The translations under genes were made by a program, and so were the position numbers. A stretch of DNA of 64,000 nucleotides. Source: Xanthomonas campestris pv. phormiicola. GTDB taxonomy: Bacteria; Pseudomonadota; Gammaproteobacteria; Xanthomonadales; Xanthomonadaceae. Below, piece by piece: positions 27,192-36,960 of the stretch (positions within the stretch are counted from its first letter, which is position 1; each line of letters starts with the position of its first letter). The notes beneath the pieces are model-generated. The model saw only the letters and a list, made by a program, of their open reading frames with translations, did not search any database and was not told where the DNA came from. The DNA is taken from the NCBI GenBank assembly GCA_025666215.1, contig CP102593.1, positions 2,245,001 through 2,309,000 of the forward strand. The letters run 5' to 3'.

Positions 27192-28088
27192 TCACGGCTG
27201 CGGCGCGCGCGGCGCGCACTGGCGCACGAAGGCGATGCTGTCGGCCATGACCGGCAGCGCCGGATCGTCCTTGCGCAGCGCCAGCACCAGGCGCAGATGG
27301 CCGATGCCGGGATAGGTCTTCAGTGCGGCGGGCACGCCGGCGCGGTGCAGGGCCGCCTGCAGCGAGCGGCTGTCGCGCGGCTCGACCACGCGGTCGGCGT
27401 CGCCGTGCAGCAGCAGCGCCGGCGGTTCGTCGCCATCGACGAAGGCCACCGGCTGCGAGCGCCGCTGCTGTGCCGGGTCGCGGCCGAACATGCCGATCAG
27501 GTCGGTGTCGGTCAGCGGCAGGAAGTCGTAGGGACCGGCCAGGCCGACCAGGCCGCACAGTTGCCGCGGCGACAGGCCCTGCGCCTGCAGCCAGCGGCCG
27601 TCGGTGGCCAGCAGCGCGGCCATGTGCGCGCCGGCGGAGTGGCCCATCAGCACCAGCCGGCGCGGGTCGCCGCCGTGCTCGGCGGCATGTCGCTGGCTCC
27701 AGGCCACTGCGGCGGCGGCGTCTTGCATGAAGCCGTCCAGGGTCACCTGCGGGTATTTGCGGTAGTCCGGCACGATTGCGACCACGCCATGCCGCGCCAG
27801 CGCCTCGCCGGCCCAGCGGTACTGCTGGCGGTTGCCGGTCTTCCAGGTGCCGCCGTGGAAGAACACCACCACCGGCGCGTCCTGCGCCGCGACCGGGCGA
27901 TAGACGTCCAGCTTCAGGCCATGCGCCGCATCGAACACGATCCCGCGCTGCTCGCTCAGCCCGTTGCGCGCCGAGCCGGCGTTGAGGCCGCCGAAGAACA
28001 CGCTGCTGCAGGCGGAGACCAGCAGCGAGGACAGCGCGACCAGCAGGTGGCGCGGCCAGCGTGGCGGCAACGGCGAACGTTCGGACAT
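27192..28088 (-). CDS. Exported alpha/beta-hydrolase (BD-FAE/HSL-like)
   Basis: This 298-residue protein has a lipoprotein-type signal ending LLVSACSS, so it is probably anchored in a membrane. The hydrolase part shows the oxyanion-hole motif VVFFHGGTWKTGNR, the nucleophile elbow MGHSAGAHMAALLA, the acid region LLHGDADRVVEP and the catalytic His in YPGIGHLRL. This pattern is that of HSL-like carboxylesterases and feruloyl-esterase-type BD-FAE proteins. The substrate is not predictable. It converges on the GST gene, 46 bp away. Confidence 0.88.
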   Translation of the reverse strand: MSERSPLPPRWPRHLLVALSSLLVSACSSVFFGGLNAGSARNGLSEQRGIVFDAAHGLKLDVYRPVAAQDAPVVVFFHGGTWKTGNRQQYRWAGEALARHGVVAIVPDYRKYPQVTLDGFMQDAAAAVAWSQRHAAEHGGDPRRLVLMGHSAGAHMAALLATDGRWLQAQGLSPRQLCGLVGLAGPYDFLPLTDTDLIGMFGRDPAQQRRSQPVAFVDGDEPPALLLHGDADRVVEPRDSRSLQAALHRAGVPAALKTYPGIGHLRLVLALRKDDPALPVMADSIAFVRQCAPRAPQP

Positions 28089-28316
28089 GGACGGTACCTG
28101 CAGGGAAAGGAGCGGGAGCATGCCGCATGCGTGTGTCGGCAGCGAGTGCATGGCGTTGGCGGCACTGCCGGCAAGTACGGGCAAGATGTCGCTGCGGATG
28201 CGCTGGCCCGGCCGAGTCCGCCATTTCCTTCTCTCGCCGGGAGCGTGGCTCCCTTTTCGGGAAGCTGCCCCGCAGGGGCGGATGAGGGTACGGGCGCAGC
28301 CTCGTCAATCCAAACA

Positions 28317-28371
28317 CCGCGAGGCGCTTCGCGCCGCACCCTGACCCCAGCTCCTCTCCCGATGGAGAGGG
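28317..28371. repeat. 56-bp repeat element, copy 2
   Basis: It starts CCGCGAGGCGCTTCGCGCCG, continues CACCCTGACCCC and ends in CTCTCCCGATGGAGAGGG. It matches the element at 25465-25520 and lies 16 bp before the selO start, so it occupies that gene's promoter region. Further CTCTC/GGGAG hairpins occur at 28228-28262. Confidence 0.75.
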
Positions 28372-28387
28372 CTGTAAGCTGGCGCGT

Positions 28388-29941
28388 ATGCCTGCATTGC
28401 GCTTCGACAACCGTTTTACCGCCGAGCTGCCTGGCGATCCCGAGCGCGGCCCGCGCCTGCGCGAGGTGGTGGGCGCGCTGTGGTCGGAGGTCGCGCCGAC
28501 CCCGGTGGCCGCGCCGCAGTTGCTGGCCCATTCGCGCGAGGTGGCCGCCATGCTTGGGTTTTCGCAGCAGGACGTGCTGGCGCCGCAGTTCGCCGAGGTC
28601 TTCGCCGGCAATGCGCTTTACCCGGGCATGCGGCCGTACGCGACGAACTACGGCGGCCACCAGTTCGGGCATTGGGCCGGGCAGCTCGGTGATGGCCGCG
28701 CGATCGCGCTGGGCGAGGCGCTGGGCGCGGACGGACGGCGCTGGGAACTGCAGCTCAAGGGCGCCGGGCGCACGCCGTATTCGCGCGGCGCCGATGGCCG
28801 CGCGGTGCTGCGCTCGTCGATCCGCGAATTCCTGTGCAGCGAGGCCATGCACCACCTCGGCGTGCCGACCACGCGCGCGCTGAGCCTGGTCGCCAGCGGC
28901 GAGCGCGTGGTGCGCGACATGTTCTACGACGGCCATCCGCGCGCCGAGCCGGGCGCGGTGGTGTGCCGGGTGGCGCCGTCGTTCGTGCGCTTCGGCAGTT
29001 TCGAACTGCCGGCCGCGCGTGGCGAGACGGCCTTGCTGCGGCAACTGGCCGATTTCGTGATCGAGCGCGATTTCCCAGCGCTGCACGCGGGTGGCGCCAC
29101 GCCCTATGCGGACTGGTTCGGCGAGGTCTGCACGCGCACCGCGACGATGGTCGCGCACTGGATGCGGGTCGGCTTCGTGCATGGAGTGATGAACACCGAC
29201 AACATGTCGATCCTGGGCTTGACCATCGACTACGGCCCGTACGGCTGGATCGACGACTACGATCCGGACTGGACGCCGAACACCACCGACGCGCAGGGCC
29301 GCCGCTACCGTTTCGGCACCCAGCCGCAGATCGCGTACTGGAACCTGACGCGGCTGGCGCAGGCGCTGGCGCCGCTGTTCGCCGACGTCGCGCCGCTGCA
29401 GGCCGGGCTGGCGCGTTTCCGCGACACATACGCGCAGGCCGAACGCGACAACACCGCCGCCAAGCTCGGCCTGTCTGCCTGCAGCGAGACCGACCTGGCG
29501 CTGATGCAGGACCTGCTGCAACTGCTGCAGCAAGGCGAGGTGGACATGACCCTGTGGTTCCGCGGGTTGAGCGCGGAGCAACTGCCGATGCTGGCGGACC
29601 TGGCCGTGGCGTTCTACGACCCGGCCAAGCTGGCCGCGCAGGCGCCTGCATTCGAGGCCTGGCTGGCGCGCTATGCGCAGCGGCTGCGCGACGATCCGCT
29701 GCCGGAGGCCGTTCGCGCGGCGAAGATGCGCGCGGCCAACCCGCGCTACGTGCTGCGCAACTACCTGGCGCAGCAGGCGATCGACCGCGCCGAGCAGGGC
29801 GATGCCGAGGGCATCGCCGAATTGCTGGAGGTGATGCGCCGGCCCTACGCCGAGCAGCCGGGACGCGAGGCGTTCGCGGCGCGGCGCCCGGACTGGGCGC
29901 GCGAGCGCGCCGGTTGTTCGATGCTGTCGTGCAGTTCCTGA
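28388..29941 (+). CDS. selO: Protein adenylyltransferase SelO (YdiU)
   Basis: SelO is a pseudokinase that transfers AMP from ATP to Ser, Thr or Tyr of target proteins, and E. coli SelO is linked to redox proteins. The 517-residue protein is full length and has the family motifs [55 protein letters not shown] and [24 protein letters not shown]. Bacterial members end without selenocysteine, as this one does (it ends SMLSCSS). The upstream region is largely repeat sequence, and the ATG has no strong ribosome-binding site. Confidence 0.94.
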   Translation: MPALRFDNRFTAELPGDPERGPRLREVVGALWSEVAPTPVAAPQLLAHSREVAAMLGFSQQDVLAPQFAEVFAGNALYPGMRPYATNYGGHQFGHWAGQLGDGRAIALGEALGADGRRWELQLKGAGRTPYSRGADGRAVLRSSIREFLCSEAMHHLGVPTTRALSLVASGERVVRDMFYDGHPRAEPGAVVCRVAPSFVRFGSFELPAARGETALLRQLADFVIERDFPALHAGGATPYADWFGEVCTRTATMVAHWMRVGFVHGVMNTDNMSILGLTIDYGPYGWIDDYDPDWTPNTTDAQGRRYRFGTQPQIAYWNLTRLAQALAPLFADVAPLQAGLARFRDTYAQAERDNTAAKLGLSACSETDLALMQDLLQLLQQGEVDMTLWFRGLSAEQLPMLADLAVAFYDPAKLAAQAPAFEAWLARYAQRLRDDPLPEAVRAAKMRAANPRYVLRNYLAQQAIDRAEQGDAEGIAELLEVMRRPYAEQPGREAFAARRPDWARERAGCSMLSCSS

Positions 29942-30074
29942 CGAAACACCAAGCACTGCAGCAGGGGCTTCGGCTCCGACGCTTTGCCGGCAACGTGTCG
30001 GAGCTGAAGCCCCTCGTGCAGAAGACTCGGCATCGCCGCGATTTCGCAGTCGCGTCGTCAGGCCCGGGCGGGCG

Positions 30075-30779
30075 TCAGCGCGACGAAGCGGCGCGATAGC
30101 GCCAGGCGGCGAGGAAGCTGGTCACCACTTCCGCCGCCAGCGCCTGCTGGCTGTCGCGATCCGGGGCCTGCCCATTGAGCATCGCGCCGGGGTAGGCGTA
30201 GCCGATCGCCGCACCGATGAAGGCGCTGGCGGCCAGCGTGGGCGAGGCCACGCGCACGTCGCCGCGCGCATCCAGCCTCTGCAGCAGGTCGCTCAGGCGC
30301 TGGCGCAGGCGCCCGGTGCGGCGCTGGTGCATCGATTGCAGCAGGTCCGGCATCTGCGCGCTGGCCTGCACCAGCAGCCGGTGCAGGCGCAGCGAGGACG
30401 GCGCGTACAGGTGCGCCTGCACGGTCAGCGCGATCTGCTGCAGCGCGCGCGGCAGGTCCTGCGAGGCCGCATCGCCGATGTTCTCCAGCTGCGCCTGCAG
30501 TTCCTCGTTCAGCGCCTCGAACACCTGCATCAGCAGCTCGGCCTTGCTGGAGAAATGGTTGTACAGGCTCTGCCGGGTGAGCCCGGCATGCAGCGCGATC
30601 TGCTCCAGCGAGACCTCCAGGCCGTGCTCCAGCAGCAGTTCGCGCGCGGCGTGCAGCAACCGCGGCCGCGCCAGCGCCGGGCGCCCGCGCTGGCGCCCGG
30701 GCGGCGCAATCGCGCGCGTTTCCGCCGTCGCCGGGGTGGCGCGAGGCGGCGAGGCGCGGGCGATTGTGCGATCCTTCAT
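30075..30779 (-). CDS. TetR-family repressor of the RND pump
   Basis: The 234-residue protein has an N-terminal Ala/Arg-rich extension (about 1-35), then a TetR helix-turn-helix, LEQIALHAGLTRQSLYNHFSSKAELLMQVF, and a long ligand-binding domain of helices. It is divergent from the acrA/acrB-like genes by 62 bp of A+T-rich DNA containing an inverted repeat. AcrR/SmeT-like control of drug efflux is the likely role, by position and family. The basic extension ahead of the HTH is longer than usual and could instead reflect a later true start. Confidence 0.88.
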   Translation of the reverse strand: MKDRTIARASPPRATPATAETRAIAPPGRQRGRPALARPRLLHAARELLLEHGLEVSLEQIALHAGLTRQSLYNHFSSKAELLMQVFEALNEELQAQLENIGDAASQDLPRALQQIALTVQAHLYAPSSLRLHRLLVQASAQMPDLLQSMHQRRTGRLRQRLSDLLQRLDARGDVRVASPTLAASAFIGAAIGYAYPGAMLNGQAPDRDSQQALAAEVVTSFLAAWRYRAASSR

Positions 30780-30783
30780 GCTT

Positions 30784-30805
30784 ATTTATTTGTCTTTAAG
30801 TAAAT
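30784..30805. promoter_or_regulatory. Putative TetR operator
   Basis: The 22-bp stretch starts ATTTATT and ends AGTAAAT, an inverted repeat with one mismatch and an eight-base centre. It is the only A+T-rich sequence between the divergent tetR and acrA starts and lies 5 bp from the tetR ATG. Binding is inferred. Confidence 0.5.
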
Positions 30806-30841
30806 TAAATGATCCTCCCCCCAGCTTCCAGGATCAAGCGC

Positions 30842-31996
30842 ATGCCTGCGCCTTTCGTCCAGCGTTCCCGCCGCACGCTGTCGTTGCTGCTGTCCGTCGC
30901 CCTCGTCACGCTCGCCGGCTGCAAGGGCGAGCGCACCGCGCCGCCGGCGCAGGCCAGGACCGTGGGGGTGGTGACCTTGCAGCCGCAAAGCGTGCCGCTC
31001 AGCGCCGAACTGGCCGGGCGCACCGCCGCCTCCGAGGAATCCGAAGTGCGCCCGCAGGTCGGCGGCATCCTGCGCAAGCGGCTGTTCGAGGAGGGCGCCT
31101 TGGTGCGCGCCGGGCAGCCGCTGTTCCAGATCGAGCCGGTCCTGTACCAGGCCGCGGCCAACGAGGCGCAGGCCAACCTGGCCACCGCCGAGGCCACGCT
31201 GGCCACCGCCAAGCTGCGCGCCGAGCGCTACCGCGAACTGGGCAAGACCCGGCTGGCCGCGCAGCAGGACGTGGACGACGCCCAGGCCACCTACAAGGAG
31301 GCGCTGGCCAGCCGCGACGCCAACCGCGCCGCGCTGGACACCGCGCGCACGCAGTTGCGCTTCGCCACGGTGGAGGCGCCGATCAGCGGGCGCATCGGCC
31401 GCGCGCGGGTGACCCCGGGCGCGCTGGTCACCGCCAGCCAGGCCGATGCGATCGCCAAGATCCAGCAGCTGGACCCGATGAACGTGGACATCACCCAGTC
31501 CGGCAGCCAGTTCCTGGCGCTGCGCCGCGCGATCGCCGACGGCGGGGTGCAGCCGGCCACCGCCGAAGTGCGGCTGAAGCTGTCCGACGGCAGCGACTAC
31601 CCGCTGCCGGGCACGCTGCAGTTCGCCGACATCGATGTCGAGGAAACCACCGGCAGCGTGACCCTGCGCGCGCGCTTCCCCAATCCCGAGGCGCAGCTGC
31701 TGCCGGGCATGTACGTGCGCGCGATCGTCGGCCAGGGCATCCGCCAGCAGGCGCTGCTGGTGCCGCAGGCGGCGGTGGACCGTACCCCGCGCGGCGACGC
31801 CCAGGCCTGGGTGGTGGGCACCGACAACATCGTGCGCCAGCGCCAGTTCACCACGCTGCGCGCGGTCGGCGACCGCTGGCTGGTCGGCGACGGGCTCAAG
31901 CCCGGCGAGCGGGTGGTGGTGGAGGGCCGGCAGGGCCTGAGCGACGGCGCCAAGGTCACGGTCAAGCCGGCCGCCGCTGCCGCCGGCCAGGGCTGA
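30842..31996 (+). CDS. acrA: RND efflux periplasmic adaptor (AcrA-like)
   Basis: The 384-residue lipoprotein (LVTLAGC, Cys24) is the membrane fusion protein that joins the inner-membrane pump to an outer-membrane channel. It has the lipoyl domain with SEESEVRPQVGGILRKRLFEEGALVRAGQPLFQIE, an alpha-hairpin with AEATLATAKLRAERY, the beta-barrel segment, and a C-terminal proximal domain. It is 6 bp from the pump gene. The family includes SmeD, MexA and AcrA, and the closest relationship is not decided here. No outer-membrane gene follows, so TolC or another channel encoded elsewhere must serve it. Confidence 0.92.
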   Translation: MPAPFVQRSRRTLSLLLSVALVTLAGCKGERTAPPAQARTVGVVTLQPQSVPLSAELAGRTAASEESEVRPQVGGILRKRLFEEGALVRAGQPLFQIEPVLYQAAANEAQANLATAEATLATAKLRAERYRELGKTRLAAQQDVDDAQATYKEALASRDANRAALDTARTQLRFATVEAPISGRIGRARVTPGALVTASQADAIAKIQQLDPMNVDITQSGSQFLALRRAIADGGVQPATAEVRLKLSDGSDYPLPGTLQFADIDVEETTGSVTLRARFPNPEAQLLPGMYVRAIVGQGIRQQALLVPQAAVDRTPRGDAQAWVVGTDNIVRQRQFTTLRAVGDRWLVGDGLKPGERVVVEGRQGLSDGAKVTVKPAAAAAGQG

Positions 31997-32002
31997 GCCG
32001 GC

Positions 32003-35000
32003 ATGCTCGCGCGCTTCTTCATCGCCCGCCCGATCTTCGCCTGGGTGCTGGCGATCTGCATCATGGCCGCCGGCGCCATCGCCGTGTTCACCCTGCCGGT
32101 GGAGCAGTACCCGGACATCGCCCCGCCCGGGGTCAACGTCACCGCCACCTACAACGGCGCCTCGGCGCAGACGGTGGAGGACAGCGTCACCCAGGTGATC
32201 GAGCAGCAGATCAAGGGCATCGACCACCTGCTGTACTTCTCCTCGACCAGTTCCTCGTCCGGACAGGCGCGGATCAGCATCACCTTCGACCAGGCCGCCA
32301 ATCCCGACATCGCCCAGGTGCAGGTGCAGAACGCGGTCAACCAGGCGCTCAACCGCCTGCCGCAGGAAGTGCAGCAGCAGGGCGTGACCGTGGCCAAGTC
32401 GCAGGGCGACAGCCTGATGGCGGTGGCGCTGTACGACAGCACCGACCGGCTGGACAACGTCGACATCTCCGACTACCTGATCAGCACCCTGCAGGACCCG
32501 ATCAGCCGCATCAACGGCGTCGGCGAGATCAACGTGTTCGGCGCGCAGTACGCGATGCGCATCTGGCTGGACCCGCACAAGCTCAACGCCTACAACCTGA
32601 TGCCCGGCGACGTGCGCAGCGCGATCGAGGCGCAGAACACCCAGGTCACCGCTGGCGAACTCGGCGCGCTGCCCACCGGCGCCGACCAACAGCTCAACGC
32701 CACGGTGACCGCGCAGTCGCGGCTGCAGACCCCGGAGCAGTTCCGCGCCATCATCCTGGCCACGCAGCCCGACGGCTCCAGCGTTCGCCTGGGCGACGTG
32801 GCGCGGGTGGAGATCGGCGCGGAGAACTACCAGAACAGCGCCACGCTCAACGGCCATCCGGCGTCGGGCTTCTCGGTGACGCTGTCCTCCGGCGCCAACG
32901 CGGTGGCCACGTCCGACGCGGTGCGCGCCACCATCGAGCGGCTCAAGCCGACCTTCCCGCCGGGCATGGAAGTGGCCTATCCGCGCGACAGCACGCCGTT
33001 CGTGCGGATCTCGATCAAAGGCGTGGTGCACACCCTGATCGAGGCGATCGTGCTGGTGGTGGTGGTGATGTTCCTGTTCCTGCAGAACGGCCGCGCCACG
33101 CTGATCCCGGCGATCACCGTGCCGGTGGTGCTGCTGGGTACGTTCGGCATCCTCGCCGCCGCCGGCTTCACCATCAACACGCTGACCCTGTTCGCGATGG
33201 TGCTGGCGATCGGCCTGCTGGTGGACGACGCGATCGTGGTGGTGGAGAACGTCGAGCGGATCATGCACGAGCAGCATCTGCCGCCGCGCGAGGCCACCGA
33301 GCAATCGATGGGCGAGATCACCGGCGCGCTGATCGGCATCACCGTGGTGCTGGGCGCGGTGTTCCTGCCGATGGCGTTCTTCGGCGGCTCCACCGGCATC
33401 ATCTACCGGCAGTTCTCGATCACCATCGCCTCGGCGATGGCGCTGTCGGCGCTGGTCGCGCTGACCCTGACCCCGGCGCTGTGCGCGACCCTGCTCAAGC
33501 CGGTGGAAAAGGAGCGCCAGCTCGGACGCTTCTTCCGCTGGTTCAACCGCAGTGTGGAGCGCAGCCAGCAGGCCTACCAGCGCCGGCTCGGCACGCTGCT
33601 GCGGCAGCCGCGGCGCTGGATGGCGCTGTACGCGGTGATCGTGCTGGCGATGGCGGCGCTGTACGTGCGCATGCCGACCGGTTTCCTGCCGGTGGAGGAC
33701 CAGGGCCAGGTGCAGATCCAGTTCACCACGCCCGAGGGCACGCCGCTGGCCAGGACCGAGGCGCTGGGCCGGCGCATCAACGATTACTTCATGGCCCACG
33801 AGAAGGACAACATCACCGCGGTGTTCATGGTGATCGGCCGCAACAACGCCGGCACCGGGCAGAACGCCGGCCAGGCCTTCGTCGCGCTCAAGCCGTGGGA
33901 CGAGCGCAACCGCGACAACACCGCGCAGGCGATCATCGACCGCGCCAATGCGTATTTCCGCGGCACCGCCGATGCCAAGATCAGCGTGCTGTCGCCGCCG
34001 GCGGTGCGCGGCCTGGGCCAGTCCAGCGGCTTCGAGCTGTGGATCCGCGACAGCGACGGCGCCGGCCGGCCCGCCTTGCTGAAGGCGCAGCAGCAGGTGC
34101 TGCAGGAGGCCGGCGACGATCCGCAGCTGACCGCGGTGCGGCTCAATGGGCTGGGCGACAAGGCGCAGCTGCAGGTGGACATCGACCAGGCCCAGGCCAG
34201 CGCCCTGGGGCTGGCGCAGAGCGACATCAACGCCACCCTGTCCACTGCGTGGGGCGGCAGCTACGTCAACGACTTCGTCGACCGCGGCCGGGTCAAGCGC
34301 GTCTACGTGCAGGGCGATGCGCCGTATCGCTCGCTGCCGGAAGACATCGGCCAGTGGTACGTGCGCGGCAAGGACGGGCAGATGGCGCCGTTCGCCAGCT
34401 TCGCCAGCACCCACTGGACCCGTGGGCCGCAGCTGCAGCAGCGCTTCAACGGGCTGCCGGCGGCGCAGATCCAGGGCGGGGCCGCGGCCGGCAGCAGTTC
34501 CGGCGAGGCGATGCAGCGGATGCAGGCGCTGGTCGCCAAGCAGCAGGGCTTCGACCTGCAGTGGAGCGGCCTGTCCTACCAGGAGCAGCTGTCGAGCAAC
34601 CAGACGCTGTGGCTGTACACCGCCTCGATCGTGTTCATTTTCCTGTGCCTGGCGGCGCTGTACGAGAGCTGGTCGATTCCGCTGGCGGTGTTGCTGGTGA
34701 TCCCGCTGGGCGTGCTCGGCACGGTCACCGCGACCACCCTGGCCGGCTTCGTCAACGACATCTATTTCCAGGTCGGCCTGCTGACCACGATCGGCCTGTC
34801 GGCGAAGAACGCGATCCTGATCGTGGAGTTCGCCGAGGCCGAGCAGCGCGCCGGGCGGCCGTTGCTGGAGGCGGCGCTGGAAGGCGCGCGCCTGCGCCTG
34901 CGGCCGATCGTGATGACCTCGCTGGCGTTCGTCGCCGGCGTGCTGCCGCTGGCGCTGTCCACCGGCGCAGGCGCGGCCAGCCGCCGCGAGATCGGCGTCA

Positions 35001-35125
35001 GCGTGATCGGCGGCATGCTCTCGGGCACCGTGCTGGCGGTGCTGCTGGTGCCGCTGTTCTTCGTGCTGGTGCGCGGCCTGCTGCATGGCCGGGCAGGGGA
35101 CCGCCAGGCAGCCCCGGCCGGCTGA
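32003..35125 (+). CDS. acrB: RND multidrug efflux pump (AcrB-like)
   Basis: This 1040-residue proton-driven pump has the HAE1 layout of twelve membrane helices with two large periplasmic loops. It starts MLARFFIARPIFAWVLAI and has the proton-relay pair of Asp in AIGLLVDDAIVVVENVER, the transmembrane Lys in GLSAKNAILIVEFAEAEQ, the central-loop motif GIIYRQFSITIASAMALSAL and SSTSSSSGQARISITF. Substrates are usually drugs, dyes and detergents, but cannot be read from sequence. It is the second gene after the TetR-controlled promoter and ends near apt. Confidence 0.95.
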   Translation: MLARFFIARPIFAWVLAICIMAAGAIAVFTLPVEQYPDIAPPGVNVTATYNGASAQTVEDSVTQVIEQQIKGIDHLLYFSSTSSSSGQARISITFDQAANPDIAQVQVQNAVNQALNRLPQEVQQQGVTVAKSQGDSLMAVALYDSTDRLDNVDISDYLISTLQDPISRINGVGEINVFGAQYAMRIWLDPHKLNAYNLMPGDVRSAIEAQNTQVTAGELGALPTGADQQLNATVTAQSRLQTPEQFRAIILATQPDGSSVRLGDVARVEIGAENYQNSATLNGHPASGFSVTLSSGANAVATSDAVRATIERLKPTFPPGMEVAYPRDSTPFVRISIKGVVHTLIEAIVLVVVVMFLFLQNGRATLIPAITVPVVLLGTFGILAAAGFTINTLTLFAMVLAIGLLVDDAIVVVENVERIMHEQHLPPREATEQSMGEITGALIGITVVLGAVFLPMAFFGGSTGIIYRQFSITIASAMALSALVALTLTPALCATLLKPVEKERQLGRFFRWFNRSVERSQQAYQRRLGTLLRQPRRWMALYAVIVLAMAALYVRMPTGFLPVEDQGQVQIQFTTPEGTPLARTEALGRRINDYFMAHEKDNITAVFMVIGRNNAGTGQNAGQAFVALKPWDERNRDNTAQAIIDRANAYFRGTADAKISVLSPPAVRGLGQSSGFELWIRDSDGAGRPALLKAQQQVLQEAGDDPQLTAVRLNGLGDKAQLQVDIDQAQASALGLAQSDINATLSTAWGGSYVNDFVDRGRVKRVYVQGDAPYRSLPEDIGQWYVRGKDGQMAPFASFASTHWTRGPQLQQRFNGLPAAQIQGGAAAGSSSGEAMQRMQALVAKQQGFDLQWSGLSYQEQLSSNQTLWLYTASIVFIFLCLAALYESWSIPLAVLLVIPLGVLGTVTATTLAGFVNDIYFQVGLLTTIGLSAKNAILIVEFAEAEQRAGRPLLEAALEGARLRLRPIVMTSLAFVAGVLPLALSTGAGAASRREIGVSVIGGMLSGTVLAVLLVPLFFVLVRGLLHGRAGDRQAAPAG

Positions 35126-35210
35126 GTCGCGGTGAACGGGTAAGGCGGTGGCGCTGCGCGGCGCCGCCTTGCGCCTTAAAATGGGTGCCTCCCCACGCTT
35201 CGATATCCCG

Positions 35211-35768
35211 ATGAACGAGTCTTCCTGCTGCGGCACGCCCGGCGACGTGCCGGCCCACTGGTCCGGCCGCATCCGCGATATCGCCGATTTCCCGAAGCCG
35301 GGCATCGTGTTCAAGGACATCACCCCGCTGCTGGCCGACGGTCCGGATTTCGCCTCGGCGCTGGACGAGATGGCGCGGCCCTGGCGCACCACGCCGCTGG
35401 ACGCGGTGCTGGGCATCGAGTCGCGCGGCTTCATCCTGGGTGCGGCGCTGGCGCACGAACTGCGCACCGGTTTCGTGCCGATCCGCAAGCCGGGCAAGCT
35501 GCCGGGCAGGACGGTGACCCAGGACTACGCGCTGGAATACGGCAGCGACCGCATCGAGATGCACGCCGACGCGCTGCCGGCCGGCGCGCGGGTGCTGATC
35601 GTCGACGATGTGCTGGCCACCGGCGGCACCCTGCGCGCGGCGCTGTCGCTGGCGCGGCAGCTGCAACTGGAGATCGTCGGCGCCGCGGTACTGGTCGAGC
35701 TGCAGGCGCTGCAGGGCGGCGAGCGCTGGAGCGAGGAAGTGCCGCTGCTGGCGACGCTGACGTATTGA
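35211..35768 (+). CDS. apt: Adenine phosphoribosyltransferase
   Basis: Apt salvages adenine by joining it to PRPP to give AMP. The 185-residue protein has the purine-binding motif [54 protein letters not shown] and the PRPP loop [18 protein letters not shown]. The ATG of MNESSCCG was taken; an in-frame start at 35181 would add ten residues. It follows the pump gene by 85 bp and probably has its own promoter. Confidence 0.96.
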   Translation: MNESSCCGTPGDVPAHWSGRIRDIADFPKPGIVFKDITPLLADGPDFASALDEMARPWRTTPLDAVLGIESRGFILGAALAHELRTGFVPIRKPGKLPGRTVTQDYALEYGSDRIEMHADALPAGARVLIVDDVLATGGTLRAALSLARQLQLEIVGAAVLVELQALQGGERWSEEVPLLATLTY

Positions 35769-35964
35769 GGGCGACCCGGTGCGGATAGCCGTCGTGCGCG
35801 ACGATGCCGACCGGCTGGCACGGCACCGGCGATCGAGCCGGGCGCCCGCCAGGCGGCGGGAGATGTCGCTGCGCGGCTGAATGTGTCAACGCCGCGCATT
35901 CGCCGGCGAACTGCGCGGCTTACCGTTTCCCGCATGCGATCGGCATGCGACGGGTGGTGGCACG

Positions 35965-36312
35965 ATGAACGGACAAACGCTCTTGCTGGCCTCGGCGGCT
36001 GCGTTCGCGTTGGCCAAGCTGGTCTCGGCACTGCTCGTGGCGATCTGGCCGGGCGGTGCGGCGGCGATCGCCGCTTCGCGCATCGGCCGCTGCGTCTACG
36101 CCATTGGCAAGGTCACGCCGGTGCTGCTGGCGCTGAGCCTGTTGCTGTACGCAGTGCTGTTCGAACCGCCGGCGCAACTACGCGCCTGGCTGGCGCTGGC
36201 GCTGCTGCTGGGCGCGGCGCTGGCGCTGCCGCTCCACCTGCGCCGCAGCCGGCGCGGCGTGGGCGGGGCGCATCCGCCGCGGCAGTGGTCGCGGATCGTG
36301 CGGCTGCGCTGA
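35965..36312 (+). CDS. Small membrane protein of unknown function
   Basis: The 115-residue protein has about three hydrophobic segments (residues 4-28, 44-65 and 74-92) and a basic C terminus (HLRRSRRGVGG and RIVRLR). A GGTGGTGG stretch precedes the ATG. I do not recognise the family, and no neighbour suggests a role. An upstream in-frame start would add 28 residues that do not look like protein. Confidence 0.55.
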   Translation: MNGQTLLLASAAAFALAKLVSALLVAIWPGGAAAIAASRIGRCVYAIGKVTPVLLALSLLLYAVLFEPPAQLRAWLALALLLGAALALPLHLRRSRRGVGGAHPPRQWSRIVRLR

Positions 36313-36462
36313 ATGTGCTGAGCGCGTCGAGGTCGACGCGCCGAAGTTGGGTGCGCTTTTTTTTGGGGCCGATCGTCGACGAGCTGCCGACCATCGGCGG
36401 CAGCTTTCCCATTGATGCTGGTGCTGCTGATGTTGTGGTCGTGGCCGCCGCGCGACGCCGCA

Positions 36463-36960
36463 TCAGTGCGGATAGACCACCGTTTCCAGGCTGCGGTCGG
36501 CGTAGGCGTCGGCGTGGCTCAGATGCCCATCGAACGGTCCGACCTTGCAGATCCGTCCGTCGTGCGTGAACACCAGTTGCAGTCCGTGTTCCTGTTCCCA
36601 ATCGCAGCTGCACTCCAGGTTGATCCGCACGCGGCCGTCGCGATGGCGGCTGGCATGGGCCTCGCTGCCGAACGGGACGTGCTGCCAGACCTGCGCCGGG
36701 CCGTCGATGCGCGGCGAGGGTAGGCCGTGTTTTTCGTGCAAGGCGTGCACGTCCGCAGCGGCGGCGGCGAACGTCGCGTCATCGATGCGCAGGAACGCTT
36801 CGATGGCGGCGCCGAAGTGGGCTTGTGCCGCATCGGCGGCATCGTCTTCGAGGACGAAACTGCAGTCCTCGCGCATCCAGCGCACCGGCGCCGCATCGCT
36901 CCAGGCGGTGCCGTCCTCGTCCTCGTCCAGCGACGCAAATATCTGCGCCAGCAGGCTCAC
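36463..36960 (-). CDS. Unknown protein resembling DUF6985, coupled to dbpA
   Basis: This 165-residue soluble protein starts at a GTG that overlaps the dbpA stop codon (GTGA), a strong sign of translational coupling. Its start SLLAQIFASLDEDED is followed by a helical middle part and a C-terminal beta-rich half with ECSCDWEQEHGLQLVF and GPFDGHLSHADAYAD. This end resembles DUF6985 and similar immunity-like proteins. Function unknown. If the coupling is real, it might be made in step with the RNA helicase. Confidence 0.7.
   Translation of the reverse strand: MSLLAQIFASLDEDEDGTAWSDAAPVRWMREDCSFVLEDDAADAAQAHFGAAIEAFLRIDDATFAAAAADVHALHEKHGLPSPRIDGPAQVWQHVPFGSEAHASRHRDGRVRINLECSCDWEQEHGLQLVFTHDGRICKVGPFDGHLSHADAYADRSLETVVYPH

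Noticed and set aside
30842..35125. A SmeDEF operon
   Set aside because: The SmeF-type outer-membrane gene is missing, so only the general AcrAB label is supported.
30217..35497. Reading frames of more than 1500 codons on both strands across the efflux locus
   Set aside because: They are Arg/Gly/His-rich shadows of the acrA and acrB genes caused by high G+C content, with no domain of their own.
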